Positions 37,901 to 45,988 are shown, counted from the stretch's first letter. The stretch: DNA of 64,000 nt from Demequina iriomotensis (GCF_000971395.1 NZ_BBME01000010.1:186001-250000); one strand, 5' to 3'. A program made the numbers and translations. The notes: a model not told the origin generated them from the sequence alone.

Positions 37901-38506
37901 CAGCTGCCGGCGGATCTCCCCGGTGAGGTCCTGCACGCGCGTGAGGTTGGCCTGCATCGAGTCGAGCTTGCGCAGCGCCTTGTCCTTGCGGCGGCGATGC
38001 TTGAGGATGCCCGCGGCCTCCTCGATGAAGTGGCGGCGGTCCTCGGGGGTGGCCCGCAGCACGGCGTCGAGCTGACCCTGACCCACGATCACGTGCATCT
38101 CGCGGCCGAGGCCGGAGTCCGACAGCAGGTCCTGGATGTCGAGGAGGCGGCACGCCGAGCCGTTGATCGCGTACTCCGAGCCGCCGCTGCGGAACAGCGT
38201 GCGGCTGATCGTCACCTCGGTGTAGTCGATGGGCAGCGCACCGTCGGAGTTGTCGATGGTGAGGGAGACCTCGGCGCGACCCAGCGGCGCCCTGCCCGAC
38301 GTGCCCGCGAAGATCACGTCCGCCATCTGGCCGCCGCGCAGCGTCTTCGCGCCCTGCTCGCCCATCACCCACGCGAGCGCGTCCACCACGTTGGACTTGC
38401 CCGAGCCGTTCGGCCCCACGACGCACGTGACGCCGGGCTCGAACTCGAGGGTGGTCGCCGACGCGAAGGACTTGAAGCCTCGCAGCGTCAGCGTCTTGAG
38501 ATGCAT
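34949..38506 (-). CDS. smc: Chromosome segregation protein SMC
   Basis: The 1185-residue condensin ATPase has Walker A GPNGSGKSNVVDALAWV near residue 32, QGQLDAVL, two long coiled coils, and a hinge near 510-660 (RTVMGTVASLVDV...GDVLGGRTASGGAGDAPSIIH). The C-terminal head has LSGGERSLTAVALL and Walker B VMDEVEAALDD. It organises and compacts the chromosome with ScpAB. Three copies of the dispersed word lie in it, two in the coiled coil. Confidence 0.97.
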   Translation of the reverse strand: MHLKTLTLRGFKSFASATTLEFEPGVTCVVGPNGSGKSNVVDALAWVMGEQGAKTLRGGQMADVIFAGTSGRAPLGRAEVSLTIDNSDGALPIDYTEVTISRTLFRSGGSEYAINGSACRLLDIQDLLSDSGLGREMHVIVGQGQLDAVLRATPEDRRHFIEEAAGILKHRRRKDKALRKLDSMQANLTRVQDLTGEIRRQLGPLGKQAEVARQAQRIQVDVRDARSRLLADDIASLTESMSQDKADETALLERRATVDKALAEARDQLAELERQAAEAAPALTRANDIFYRLGAIRERLRNLSTLAEERVRMLGSTQSEAPPTDLVDLDEQVERARSARAELEAEVAAAADALEAAIEARKDAEDTAFQSDRHHANLLRSVADRREGVARLAGQVAAKRSRVESAEAEIGRLQEQLAAAEKRAHDATAEFQVVETSVATLEPGEDDLDVQHEAATGEWERAKAAVTELKDAVHHAMRERDTWAARGEALELSLVRKDGAGALLASGTRTVMGTVASLVDVSGDAEDAIAAALGPLADALAVATVEDAVDAIRWLRDEDAGRARFLVADPTAVATNPAADLPAGAAWATDLLDGPSGLIETVRSLVAGVAVVEDLAAARALVAAHAHVVAVTRRGDVLGGRTASGGAGDAPSIIHVQAAFDDARERRDAAAGELALAQERLAAAEATETETRGVHERTLARLNEADAKAAAAAEQLGRLGAQARSAKAEVERFTEQLELAHGRVAADADDLASLTERLAAAQAEPEQFEADTRAAQERRDEDEAMARDARAKETEARLALRTSEERARALASRAESLERAAVAEREARARAEAAAARRELQAQAAREVIAGSRDALALIDVAVQQADDARAAVEAQRAERTGTLAQVRRSVDELSTEHARLTDDAHRDEVARAEQNVRLEQMRQRAVDELGMDPDRLVEEFGPHLGVPVVDPDADPEAGPETVPYVREQQETRLRKAERAMNQLGRVNPLALEEFAALEERHKFLTDQLADIKRSREDLLTIVKEIDERVEVIFAEAFADTAAQFDRVFPRLFPGGEGRLVLTDPAHMLTTGIEVEARPAGKKVKRLSLLSGGERSLTAVALLVSIFKARPSPFYVMDEVEAALDDVNLGRLLEIFRELQEDSQLIVITHQKRTMEIADALYGVTMRGDGVTTVISQRLRDDATV

Positions 38507-38560
38507 GGGTGCGAGTGTAGGGGAACCCGTTTCCTGCTCAGCGGAGGCGCGAGCCGGTCG

Positions 38561-38980
38561 TCAGAGACCCGGGAACCAGATCCCGATCTCGCGCTCGGCG
38601 GACTCGGGCGAGTCCGAGCCGTGCACGATGTTGTGGATCACCGGCAGGTCCCACGTGCGTGCGAGGTCGCCGCGGATGGTGCCGGGCGCCGCGGTGGTGG
38701 GGTCGGTCGCGCCCGCGAGCGAGCGGAAGCCCTCGATCACGCGCTCGCCCTCGGCCACGACCGCGAGCACGGGGCCCGACAGCATGAACTCCACCAGCGG
38801 GTCATAGAAGGGCTTGCCGACGTGCTCCGCGTAGTGCTCGGCGAGCAGCTCCGGGGTCGCCTGGCGCAGCTCGACGGCGACGAGCGTGTAGCCCTTGGCC
38901 TCGACCCTGCGGAGGACCTCCCCGGACAGCGCGCGCTTCACTCCGTCGGGCTTGACCAGGATGAGGGTGCGTTCCGTCAT
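38561..38980 (-). CDS. ndk: Nucleoside diphosphate kinase
   Basis: The 139-residue enzyme equilibrates nucleoside di- and triphosphates. It has TLILVKPDGVKR at the N-terminus and the active-site His in NIVHGSDSPESAEREI. ATG 38980 fits family length. It is divergent from apt across a repeat-bearing region. Confidence 0.96.
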   Translation of the reverse strand: MTERTLILVKPDGVKRALSGEVLRRVEAKGYTLVAVELRQATPELLAEHYAEHVGKPFYDPLVEFMLSGPVLAVVAEGERVIEGFRSLAGATDPTTAAPGTIRGDLARTWDLPVIHNIVHGSDSPESAEREIGIWFPGL

Positions 38981-39011
38981 GGCTGGGAGCCTAGCGGCGC
39001 GCGCCGCGCTA

Positions 39012-39194
39012 CGACACAATCCGCCCAGGTTGCGCCCGTTGCCCGGCGGTTCTCGACACGATCGCACCAGGTTTGAGAGCGCGCGACGAGGCGGCGCGCT
39101 GCCCGCCACCGCGCTCGCCGACCCACGCGAACCTGGGTGGATCGTGTCGAATTCAGGCTCGCTCACGCGGGAATCTGGGCCCTACGTGTCGAGC
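39012..39194. repeat. Four copies of a GACACGAT...CCAGGTT repeat between ndk and apt
   Basis: Copies begin at about 39012 (gacacaatccgcccaggtt) and 39054 (gacacgatcgcaccaggtt), both on the plus strand, and end at about 39150 and 39192 on the minus strand (aacctgggtggatcgtgtc and aatctgggccctacgtgtc). So two forward copies face two reversed ones. The same unit recurs upstream of the DUF6318 operon. The consensus is close to GACACGATTCGCCCAGGTTC. Confidence 0.65.
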
Positions 39195-39215
39195 GTGCGT
39201 GAAAGGATGGTCCGC

Positions 39216-39725
39216 GTGATCACGCTGGACGACTTCGACACGTATCCCGACTTCCCCGTCGAGGGGATCCTCTTCTACGACATCGCGCCCATCCTCGCGA
39301 GCCCGGAGCGCTTCCGCGAGGCGTGCATCCAGCTCATGCCGCCGACGGGGTCGCCCGTCGACATCGTGGCCGGCGTCGACGCGCGCGGCTTCATCTTCGC
39401 CCCCGTGGTCGCGCAGACCCTCGACGTCGGCATGGCGATGGTGCGCAAGAAGGGCAAGATGCCCGGCACCGATCTGCTCGAGTCGTCGGCGGAGATCGAG
39501 TACGGCGCGCGGGACCTGGCGGTGAGCGCGGGCTCGGTCGAGGGCCGCCACGTGCTGGTGATCGACGACGTGCTCGCCACCGGCGGCACCGCGCGCGCGG
39601 TCGCGGAGATGCTCGAGCGGGGCGGCGCCGCCTCGGTGCGGTTCAGCTTCCTCATCGAGATCGGCGCGCTGCCCGGCCGCGCCGCGCTCGAGGGCTACGA
39701 CGTGACGTCCGTGGTGGTGGTCTAG
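39216..39725 (+). CDS. apt: Adenine phosphoribosyltransferase
   Basis: The 169-residue PRTase has FPVEGILFYDIAPIL near the N-terminus, VAGVDARGFIFAPVVA, and the PRPP-binding VLVIDDVLATGGTARA. The family salvages adenine to AMP. GTG 39216 is preferred because GAAAGGA lies eight bases upstream. ATG 39207 would place that site right against the codon. It ends one codon into a convergent membrane-protein gene. Confidence 0.9.
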   Translation: MITLDDFDTYPDFPVEGILFYDIAPILASPERFREACIQLMPPTGSPVDIVAGVDARGFIFAPVVAQTLDVGMAMVRKKGKMPGTDLLESSAEIEYGARDLAVSAGSVEGRHVLVIDDVLATGGTARAVAEMLERGGAASVRFSFLIEIGALPGRAALEGYDVTSVVVV

Positions 39726-40168
39726 CGGCGGTACCCGCCGGACCAGCGCACCGCGAGCAGCACCAGCGGCACGAGGGCGAGCGCCGCGAACGACGCCTCG
39801 AACGCGACGAAGCCCTGGCTGATGCTCATCGGCACCGTCTCGAGCGAGCGCAGGTAGCCCGCGTGCACGGCCACCCCGGTGACGAGCACGCCGCCCGCGA
39901 CCACGATGATCGCTACGAGGAACCACGGCGGCAGCTGGCGCGTGTCGGGGTGCTCGCGCAGGAACCTCGCCCATCGCGTGAGCGCGTAGAACACCGACAC
40001 GTTGAGCAGCAGCAGCCCCACGAACAGCAGCGCGTAGACCCCGGCGGCGGGGCGGCCGAGCCCCGCGAACGCGTACAGCTGGGCGTGCTCGAGCTGCCAG
40101 AAGATCAGCGTGAGCCCCAGGACCCCGAGCACGAGCGCACCGCCCATGCGCCACAGGAAGCGGCTCAC
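39722..40168 (-). CDS. Four-TM membrane protein downstream of DUF4233
   Basis: The 148-residue hydrophobic protein starts VSRFLWRMGGALVLGVLGLTLIFWQ at GTG 40168, overlapping the DUF4233 stop (GTGA), and has four membrane helices. I do not recognise the family. It is translationally coupled to DUF4233 and folC. The stop overlaps the apt stop from the other strand. Confidence 0.65.
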   Translation of the reverse strand: MSRFLWRMGGALVLGVLGLTLIFWQLEHAQLYAFAGLGRPAAGVYALLFVGLLLLNVSVFYALTRWARFLREHPDTRQLPPWFLVAIIVVAGGVLVTGVAVHAGYLRSLETVPMSISQGFVAFEASFAALALVPLVLLAVRWSGGYRR

Positions 40169-40572
40169 GCGGGCTCGCCGGCTCCCGCCGCCTCCGCCTC
40201 GAGCGCCGCATCGTGCGCGGCGCGCTCGCGGTCGATGCGCCCGCCCAGCCGCACGCCGGCGAGCCAGGTGAGCAGGAAGCACGCGCCGATGACGGCGATG
40301 TCGGGCTCGATGAACCCGCCCAGAAGCATGGGCACCTGCAGCGCCCACCCGAGCGCGAGGCCCCACCGCTTCGCCTGCTGACCCGCCGCATAGGCGAGCA
40401 GCACGACCATGCCGAGGCCTCCGCCCCACAGCACGCCGCCCGGCAGGGACACCTCGCCCGCGCGGTCGAGGCCCCACAGCACCAGCGTCGCGAACAGCGC
40501 CGCGAGGGACTGCAGCGCGAGCACCGCCTGGCAGAAGGTGAGCCGCGCCGAGCGCTTCTTCCTCACGCTCAT
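40165..40572 (-). CDS. DUF4233 family membrane protein
   Basis: The 135-residue protein has four membrane segments between a basic start (MSVRKKRSARLTF) and an acidic, Ala-rich tail. It matches the DUF4233 family, which in actinobacteria follows folC. ATG 40572 overlaps the folC TGA. Function is unknown. Confidence 0.8.
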   Translation of the reverse strand: MSVRKKRSARLTFCQAVLALQSLAALFATLVLWGLDRAGEVSLPGGVLWGGGLGMVVLLAYAAGQQAKRWGLALGWALQVPMLLGGFIEPDIAVIGACFLLTWLAGVRLGGRIDRERAAHDAALEAEAAGAGEPA

Positions 40573-41966
40573 CGGGCCTGCCCCGTCCCCTTGCGACGGT
40601 CCGCGCCCGTGAGCACGCGCGCCTCGGCGACCAGCGTGATGGAGCCGACCACGAGCACGCCCGCGCCCAGGTCGCTGTCGCGCTCGGAGCGCTGGACCGC
40701 GGCGTCGATCGCGTCGGGGAGCGCCTCGGCCACCGTGACGCGGTCCTCGCCGAAGATCTCGTTCGCGAGCGGCCCGAGCTCCTCCACGGGGATCGCGCGC
40801 GGGGAGGACGATGCGGTGATGACCACGTGCGCGAGCGCGGGCTCGAGCGCGGCGAGGATGCCCTCGGCGTCCTTGTCCTTGAGGATGCCGACCACGCCGA
40901 CGAGCGTCTCGAAGGCGAACGACTCGTCGAGCGCCGTCACCAGCGCCTCGATGCCATGCGGGTTGTGGGCCGCGTCGACGAGGATGAGGGGCGCGGTGCG
41001 CACTGCCTCGAGCCGGCCCGGCGAGCTCACGCCGGCGAAGGCCGCCTCGACGGTCTCGCCGGCGAGGGACGCGGGCGCTCCCCCGTCGGCGAGCAGCAGC
41101 TCGGTGGCCGCGAGCGCGAGCAGCGCGTTGTGGGCCTGGTAGGGCCCGTACAGCGGCACGAAGACGTCGGTGTAGGTCGCCGCGGGGGTGCGCAGGGTCA
41201 CCAGCTGGCCGCCCACGCCGGGCTGGCGCTCGACGACCTCGAGGTCGTCATCCTCCCGGTAGGCGCGCGCACTGCGCTCCTCGATCGCGGCGGCGAGCAC
41301 CGGCTCCACGGACTCCGACTGCGACGCGAGCACCACGGCGGCGCCGTCCTTGATGATGCCCGCCTTCTCCGCCGCGATGTCCGCGAGCGAGTCGCCCAGC
41401 CACTCCTGGTGGTCGAGCCCCACGGGCGTGACGACCGCGACCTCGCCGTCCGCGACGTTGGTCGCGTCCCACACGCCGCCCATGCCGACCTCGATCACCG
41501 CGACGTCGACAGGCGCGTCGGCGAACGCCGCGTACGCGAGCACCACGAGCACCTCGAAGAAGCTCATGCGGGGGCCGCCGGCCTCGGCGGAGCGCGCGTC
41601 GACCAGGTGCAGGATGGGCGCGACGTCGAGCCACAGGCGCACGAAGTCCTCGCGCGCGATGGGCTCGCCGTCGATCTGGATACGCTCGCGCACCGTCGTG
41701 AGGTGCGGCGACGTGAACAGGCCGGTGCGCAGCCCGTGCTCGCGGACCAACGCCTCGGTCATGCGCGCGGTCGACGTCTTGCCGTTGGTGCCGGTGAGGT
41801 GGATCACCTTGTATGCGTGCTGCGGGCTGCCCAGGAGGTCGCACGCCTCGCGGACGCGGTCGAGGGTGGGCTCGAAGTCGTGCTCGGGGTTGCGGGAGAC
41901 GATGTGCGCGTAGATCTCGCGCTCGGCCTCCTCGAGGCTCAGGCCACCGAGGTCAAGGTCGGTCAT
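40569..41966 (-). CDS. folC: Folylpolyglutamate synthase / dihydrofolate synthase (paralogue 1)
   Basis: The 465-residue Mur-ligase-like enzyme adds glutamates to folates. Motifs are HLTGTNGKTSTARMTEALV (P-loop), GLFTSPHLTTVRERI, AVIEVGMGGVWDATN, AAEKAGIIK and LVDAAHNPHGIEAL. ATG 41966. It sits with DUF4233, the usual actinobacterial arrangement, so this is the likely housekeeping copy. A MarR operator region separates it from the divergent MarR gene. Confidence 0.93.
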   Translation of the reverse strand: MTDLDLGGLSLEEAEREIYAHIVSRNPEHDFEPTLDRVREACDLLGSPQHAYKVIHLTGTNGKTSTARMTEALVREHGLRTGLFTSPHLTTVRERIQIDGEPIAREDFVRLWLDVAPILHLVDARSAEAGGPRMSFFEVLVVLAYAAFADAPVDVAVIEVGMGGVWDATNVADGEVAVVTPVGLDHQEWLGDSLADIAAEKAGIIKDGAAVVLASQSESVEPVLAAAIEERSARAYREDDDLEVVERQPGVGGQLVTLRTPAATYTDVFVPLYGPYQAHNALLALAATELLLADGGAPASLAGETVEAAFAGVSSPGRLEAVRTAPLILVDAAHNPHGIEALVTALDESFAFETLVGVVGILKDKDAEGILAALEPALAHVVITASSSPRAIPVEELGPLANEIFGEDRVTVAEALPDAIDAAVQRSERDSDLGAGVLVVGSITLVAEARVLTGADRRKGTGQAR

Positions 41967-42003
41967 GCGGACAAGTCTGTCACGCCGCGCGCACGGCAAT
42001 GTT

Positions 42004-42039
42004 GTCAACCTGTTGACACAGGGATGTCAACGTGTTGAC
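42004..42039. promoter_or_regulatory. Twin MarR-type operators between folC and marR
   Basis: Two copies of GTCAAC-NN-GTTGAC lie at 42004-42017 and 42026-42039, centres 22 bases apart, that is about two helical turns on one face. They are immediately upstream of the MarR-family GTG start (42048) and also cover the folC upstream region. Autoregulation by the MarR protein is likely. Confidence 0.7.
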
Positions 42040-42047
42040 ATGACGGG

Positions 42048-42491
42048 GTGAACGAGCCCACGTCCTTCCTCCTCCACCGCGTCATCGTCGCGATGGACAC
42101 CTACGCCGACCAGCTGCTGCGGCGCGACCACGGCGTCACGTTCGCCACCTTCTCGTTCCTCGCCGTCGCCGCGGCGATGCCGGGCGCGGACGTCACGTCG
42201 CTCGCCCAGGGCGCCGGCATGTCGAAGGCCGCCGCGAGCAAGCGCATCCCGCCGCTCGTGCGCGACGGCTACCTCACCGCGGAGCCGGACCCCCACCACG
42301 GGCGCCGGCTGCGCATCGTCCCCACGCCCCGCGCCTACGCCCTCGTCCAGGCCGCGGGCGCGCGACTCGAGGCGGAGTTCTCCGACCTCTTCACGCTCGA
42401 CGCGCGGCTCGACGAGCCCGCGCTGCGCCGCCAGCTCGAGACCCTCGCCGGGGTGCTCGGGCTCCCCGCCACCCCAGGAGACCAGCCATGA
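42048..42491 (+). CDS. MarR-family transcriptional regulator
   Basis: The 147-residue winged-helix regulator has the recognition segment VTSLAQGAGMSKAAASKRIPPLVRDGYLTAEPDPHHGRRLRIV, typical of MarR (helix-turn-helix then wing with the DPHHGRR basic tip). GTG 42048 starts nine bases after two strong inverted repeats and without a clear ribosome-binding site, so a leaderless or very short leader is possible. Its stop overlaps the next gene (ATGA), and the pair is a unit. Confidence 0.88.
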   Translation: MNEPTSFLLHRVIVAMDTYADQLLRRDHGVTFATFSFLAVAAAMPGADVTSLAQGAGMSKAAASKRIPPLVRDGYLTAEPDPHHGRRLRIVPTPRAYALVQAAGARLEAEFSDLFTLDARLDEPALRRQLETLAGVLGLPATPGDQP

Positions 42492-43117
42492 GCACCATCG
42501 CCGTCGTCATCGGGCACCCGCTGCCCGGCACCCTCACGTCCCGCCTCGCACGCGCCTACGCCGAGGCCGCCTCGGCTCATGCCGAGGTCGCCGTGCTCGA
42601 CCTCGCCGACCACGACTTCGCTCCCAACCCGGCCGTGCCCGCGGACCTGCGCGCGCCCGGGGGCGACCTCGCGCACCTCGACTCCTCGGTGACCGCGATG
42701 GTCGCGACGCTGCGCGACGCGGACCACCTCGCGTTCTTCTACCCGCAGTGGTGGGGCACCTACCCCGCGGTGTTCAAGGCCTTCGTGGACCGCGCCTTCC
42801 TCAGCGGCGTGGCCTTCACCAAGGACGAGCGCACCCCCACCAGGCTGTGGAGCGGAAAGACCGCGCGGCTCACCACCACGATGGACTCACCGACGTGGTG
42901 GAACGCGCTCGTCTACCGCGACGCCATGATCGCATCGATGAGGTACGCGACGCTCGGCTACGTGGGCGTGCGCACCGTCGGCGTGCGGCGCCTCCCCGAG
43001 GCGCGCTACGCGAGCGAGGAACGACGCGACCGCTGGGTCGCGCGGGCCGCCCGCGACGGCGCCGCGGACGGCGCTCGGCTCGCGACGCGGCGCGCCGCGG
43101 CCGCCAACCCGGCCTGA
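42488..43117 (+). CDS. Flavodoxin-fold NAD(P)H dehydrogenase (quinone)-like oxidoreductase
   Basis: The 209-residue protein has the NQO/MdaB-type layout: VVIGHPLPGTLTSRLARAYAEAA at the FMN-binding start, LRDADHLAFFYPQWWGTYPAVFKAFVDRAF in the middle, and TTMDSPTWWNALVYRDAM. Such enzymes make two-electron reductions of quinones or electrophiles and are often MarR controlled. It overlaps the MarR gene by ATGA. It ends one base from folC paralogue 2 on the other strand. Confidence 0.85.
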   Translation: MSTIAVVIGHPLPGTLTSRLARAYAEAASAHAEVAVLDLADHDFAPNPAVPADLRAPGGDLAHLDSSVTAMVATLRDADHLAFFYPQWWGTYPAVFKAFVDRAFLSGVAFTKDERTPTRLWSGKTARLTTTMDSPTWWNALVYRDAMIASMRYATLGYVGVRTVGVRRLPEARYASEERRDRWVARAARDGAADGARLATRRAAAANPA

Positions 43118-43118
43118 G

Positions 43119-44597
43119 TCAGGCCGGGACCGCCCCCGCGTCCCCGGCGTCCTCGAGCGGCGCCTGCTCGACGGGCACCGCGCCCGCATCGGCGGCGGTC
43201 ACCACGGTGTGAGCGTCCACGGTCACGGGCATGTGCGTCTCCTGGAGGTGGCGGCGCGCCTCGGCGACGAGCGTGATCGAGCCCGCGATGAGGACCCCCG
43301 CCTCGCCGTCGGCCTCGGAGGCGATCGCGGTCGCCATCTGCACGGCGTCGGGGACGGACGATGCGACGCGCACCCGGTCGGCGCCGAACACCTGGCGCGC
43401 GTGCTCGGCGAGCGCCTCGGCATCGGCGGCGCGGTGCGAGCGGGTCTGGGTGATGATGACCTCATCGATAAGACCCGCGAGGCCCGTGAGGATGCCGTCG
43501 GCGTCCTTGTCCGCGAGCACGGCCACGACGCCGATGAGGCGGTCGAACGTGAAGGTCTCACGCAGCGTGTCCGCGAGCGCCGCGATGCCGTGGGGGTTGT
43601 GCGCGGCATCGACGATGACGGTGGGCTCAGCGGAGACCACCTCCATGCGGCCGGGCGAGGTGGCACCGGCGAAGCCGCGGGCGACGGCGGGCAGGCTCAG
43701 CGCGCGCGGGACGCCGTCACCCATGAACGCCTCGGTCGCCGCGAGGGCGATGAGAGCGTTCTGGGCCTGGAACTCCCCGTGCAGCGGCACGAACACGTCG
43801 ACGTAGTTGCGCGCCGCCGTGCGCAGGGTGACCACCTGGCCGCCCGGCACCACCCGACGCGACGCGACGGACATGTGCGCGCCCTCCCAGAACACCGAGG
43901 CCTGGCGGTGGGCCGCGGCGGCGACGATGATCTGCGCCGCCTCGTCCTTCTGGAGCGCGCTCACCACGGTCGCACCGGGCTTGATGATGCCCGACTTCTC
44001 GTGCGCGACGCCCGGCAGGCCTCCGACGAAGTACTTGTCGTGGTCGCGCGCCATCGGCGTGAGGACCGCGACGCGGCCGTCGGCGACGTTGGTGGCGTCG
44101 CGCAGGCCGCCGATCCCGACCTCGAGCACGAGCGCGTCGACCCCGGCGTCCGCGTACGCGACGAAGCCGAGGACGGTGAGGACCTCGAAGAAGCTCATGC
44201 GGGGCCCGCCACGCTGCAACGAGGCCTGATCGACGGCGTGGATCGCGGGCGAGACCTGCTGCCACAGGCGGACGAGCGCGTCCTGGGCCAGCGGCGCGCC
44301 GTCGATCATGATGCGCTCGCGCAGGGTGGTGAGATGCGGCGACGTGAAGAGACCCGTGCGCAGCCCGTGGGCGCGCAGCAGCGACTCGATCATGCGGCTC
44401 GTCGAGGTCTTCCCGTTGGTGCCGGTGACATGGATGATGTCGAGCGAGCGATGCGGATCGCCGAGCAGCGACAGCGCCTGCGTGACACGCAGGAGCTTGG
44501 CCTCATGGTCGGCCTCAGGGGTACGGGCGAAGATGTGCGCGTCGATCTCGCGCTCGGCCTCAGCGAGGCTCAGTTCCGGGAAGACATCCGTTGTCAC
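43119..44597 (-). CDS. folC: FolC-family Mur-like ligase (paralogue 2)
   Basis: The 492-residue protein is close to paralogue 1 over its length, with HVTGTNGKTSTSRMIESLL, GLFTSPHLTTLRERI, LVLEVGIGGLRDATN, AHEKSGIIKPGA and IVDAAHNPHGIAAL. It has a longer C-terminal tail rich in Ala, Gly and Asp (DAGAVPVEQAPLEDAGDAGAVPA). GTG 44597 or TTG 44606 could start it, with no clear ribosome-binding site for either. It may split the dihydrofolate synthase and polyglutamylation roles with paralogue 1, but sequence does not decide. Confidence 0.82.
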   Translation of the reverse strand: MTTDVFPELSLAEAEREIDAHIFARTPEADHEAKLLRVTQALSLLGDPHRSLDIIHVTGTNGKTSTSRMIESLLRAHGLRTGLFTSPHLTTLRERIMIDGAPLAQDALVRLWQQVSPAIHAVDQASLQRGGPRMSFFEVLTVLGFVAYADAGVDALVLEVGIGGLRDATNVADGRVAVLTPMARDHDKYFVGGLPGVAHEKSGIIKPGATVVSALQKDEAAQIIVAAAAHRQASVFWEGAHMSVASRRVVPGGQVVTLRTAARNYVDVFVPLHGEFQAQNALIALAATEAFMGDGVPRALSLPAVARGFAGATSPGRMEVVSAEPTVIVDAAHNPHGIAALADTLRETFTFDRLIGVVAVLADKDADGILTGLAGLIDEVIITQTRSHRAADAEALAEHARQVFGADRVRVASSVPDAVQMATAIASEADGEAGVLIAGSITLVAEARRHLQETHMPVTVDAHTVVTAADAGAVPVEQAPLEDAGDAGAVPA

Positions 44598-44687
44598 GAG
44601 AAGCAATTGTGCGGCACGTTTCGAGGTGCTCAGGACACTCGCGACACGCCCGGATGGCCGTTCGCCAAAATCGGTGATCTACCAGGT

Positions 44688-44738
44688 ATTATAATTGCTT
44701 TACCGAGCCGTTTCGAGAGCGTCGGCGACACGCCGACG
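44688..44738. promoter_or_regulatory. Divergent promoter core and hairpin, folC2 / lipoprotein
   Basis: The palindrome ATTATAAT (44688-44695) supplies a consensus TATAAT to both strands, so one core could serve folC2 (minus) and the lipoprotein at 44792 (plus). Beside it, CGTCGGCG-ACA-CGCCGACG (44720-44738) is a perfect 8-bp hairpin, and GACACGCC occurs three times nearby. -35 boxes are weak on both sides. Confidence 0.5.
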
Positions 44739-44791
44739 CGCGACACGCCGACGTGTGCAGGATTGTCCGATTCATCCCGTAGCCTCTGGCC

Positions 44792-45871
44792 ATGCGCACC
44801 GGGCAGGCGAGGAACGCATGGATGACGGCGACGGCGCTGATCGTCCTCCTCGCGGCGTGCGCCGCCCCGCCGGACGTGAGCCGTCACTCGCCCCGCGCCG
44901 CAGGCCCCGACGTGGACGCCTCCGTCATCGCTGACGCCGCCGCGTTGGAGCCGGCGATCACGGCCCCTCCGAGCGCACCCGACGTCGACCCCGTCCCTGG
45001 CACGCGCGTGATCGCGGCCCACGTGCCCGACCGCGCGGACCCAGGCGTGGTGCGGACCGTCGGGGCGCGCACGGTCGTCGGCGACGGCACCCGAGGCTCG
45101 TGCACCGCGAGCGCCCTCGCGCGCGCCGTCTCCCGCGGCGGCACGGTGACCTTCGCGTGCGGCGGCGAGGCGCGCATCGTCCTCCCCCACCCCCTCGAGC
45201 TGTGCGCGACGGTGGGATGCGAACCCGACGGTGCACCCGTGCGCACGCTCCGCCTCGACGGAGGCGACCGCACCACGCTCGTCGGCGCGGGAGCGGCGCG
45301 CCTCATCGAGGCCCGCGGCTGCGCGGCGAGCACCGGCGGCTGCGGACCCCGCCCCGAGCCGCATGTGGTGCTGTCGCGCATCGGCCTCGAGGGCGGAGTC
45401 GCACCCGACGATCCGGACGATGCGCTGGGGTACGGCGGCGGCGCCGTCGCCATGGTCGGCGGGCGCCTCACGCTCGACCGGGTCACCCTCGCGGGCAACT
45501 CGTGCGCCGGCGCGGCGGGCAGCGCCGGGGGTGCGGTCCTCGCACGCGACATGGCGGCCGTCACCGTGCGGGGCACCACCGTCATGGGCAACTCGTGCGG
45601 TCACGGAGGCGGGCTCGCGGTGGTCGACGCACCCTTGAGCGTCACGGGCGTCACCGTGGTGGACAACGCCGCAGAGGTCGCCGGGGGCGGGCTGCTCGTC
45701 GTCGGCGGAGAGCGGCCCGCCGAGATCGCGATGACGCTCATGGCGGGCAACACCGCACCCGTGGGCCCGGCGATCGACCGCGCCGGGGCCGAGGTCGCCA
45801 TCAGGGACTCGCGCATCGAACCCGGGGCCGACGGCGACGACGCGATCGCGGTGCGCGCGCTTGCTGACTGA
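44792..45871 (+). CDS. Lipoprotein with right-handed beta-helix-like repeats
   Basis: The 359-residue protein has a lipoprotein signal ending LIVLLAAC. From about residue 200 it repeats glycine-rich coils (GYGGGAVAMVGGRLTLDRVTLAGNS, GGAVLARDMAAVTVRGTTVMGNS, GGLAVVDAPLSVTGVTVVDNA). This is the pattern of parallel beta-helix and polymorphic outer-surface repeats. Cysteine pairs lie at about 105-160. No catalytic motif is seen, and a surface-binding role is only a guess. The stop falls in the 12-base palindrome CTGACCGGTCAG. Confidence 0.65.
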   Translation: MRTGQARNAWMTATALIVLLAACAAPPDVSRHSPRAAGPDVDASVIADAAALEPAITAPPSAPDVDPVPGTRVIAAHVPDRADPGVVRTVGARTVVGDGTRGSCTASALARAVSRGGTVTFACGGEARIVLPHPLELCATVGCEPDGAPVRTLRLDGGDRTTLVGAGAARLIEARGCAASTGGCGPRPEPHVVLSRIGLEGGVAPDDPDDALGYGGGAVAMVGGRLTLDRVTLAGNSCAGAAGSAGGAVLARDMAAVTVRGTTVMGNSCGHGGGLAVVDAPLSVTGVTVVDNAAEVAGGGLLVVGGERPAEIAMTLMAGNTAPVGPAIDRAGAEVAIRDSRIEPGADGDDAIAVRALAD

Positions 45872-45988
45872 CCGGTCAGCCGCGCACCAGGCATGACGCC
45901 GTGTCGACACGCTCACATGACCCGTGACAGGGAGGCACGATGCATGTACCGTGAGCGCACGGTTGACGCAGATGCTTGAGGGGGTGTC

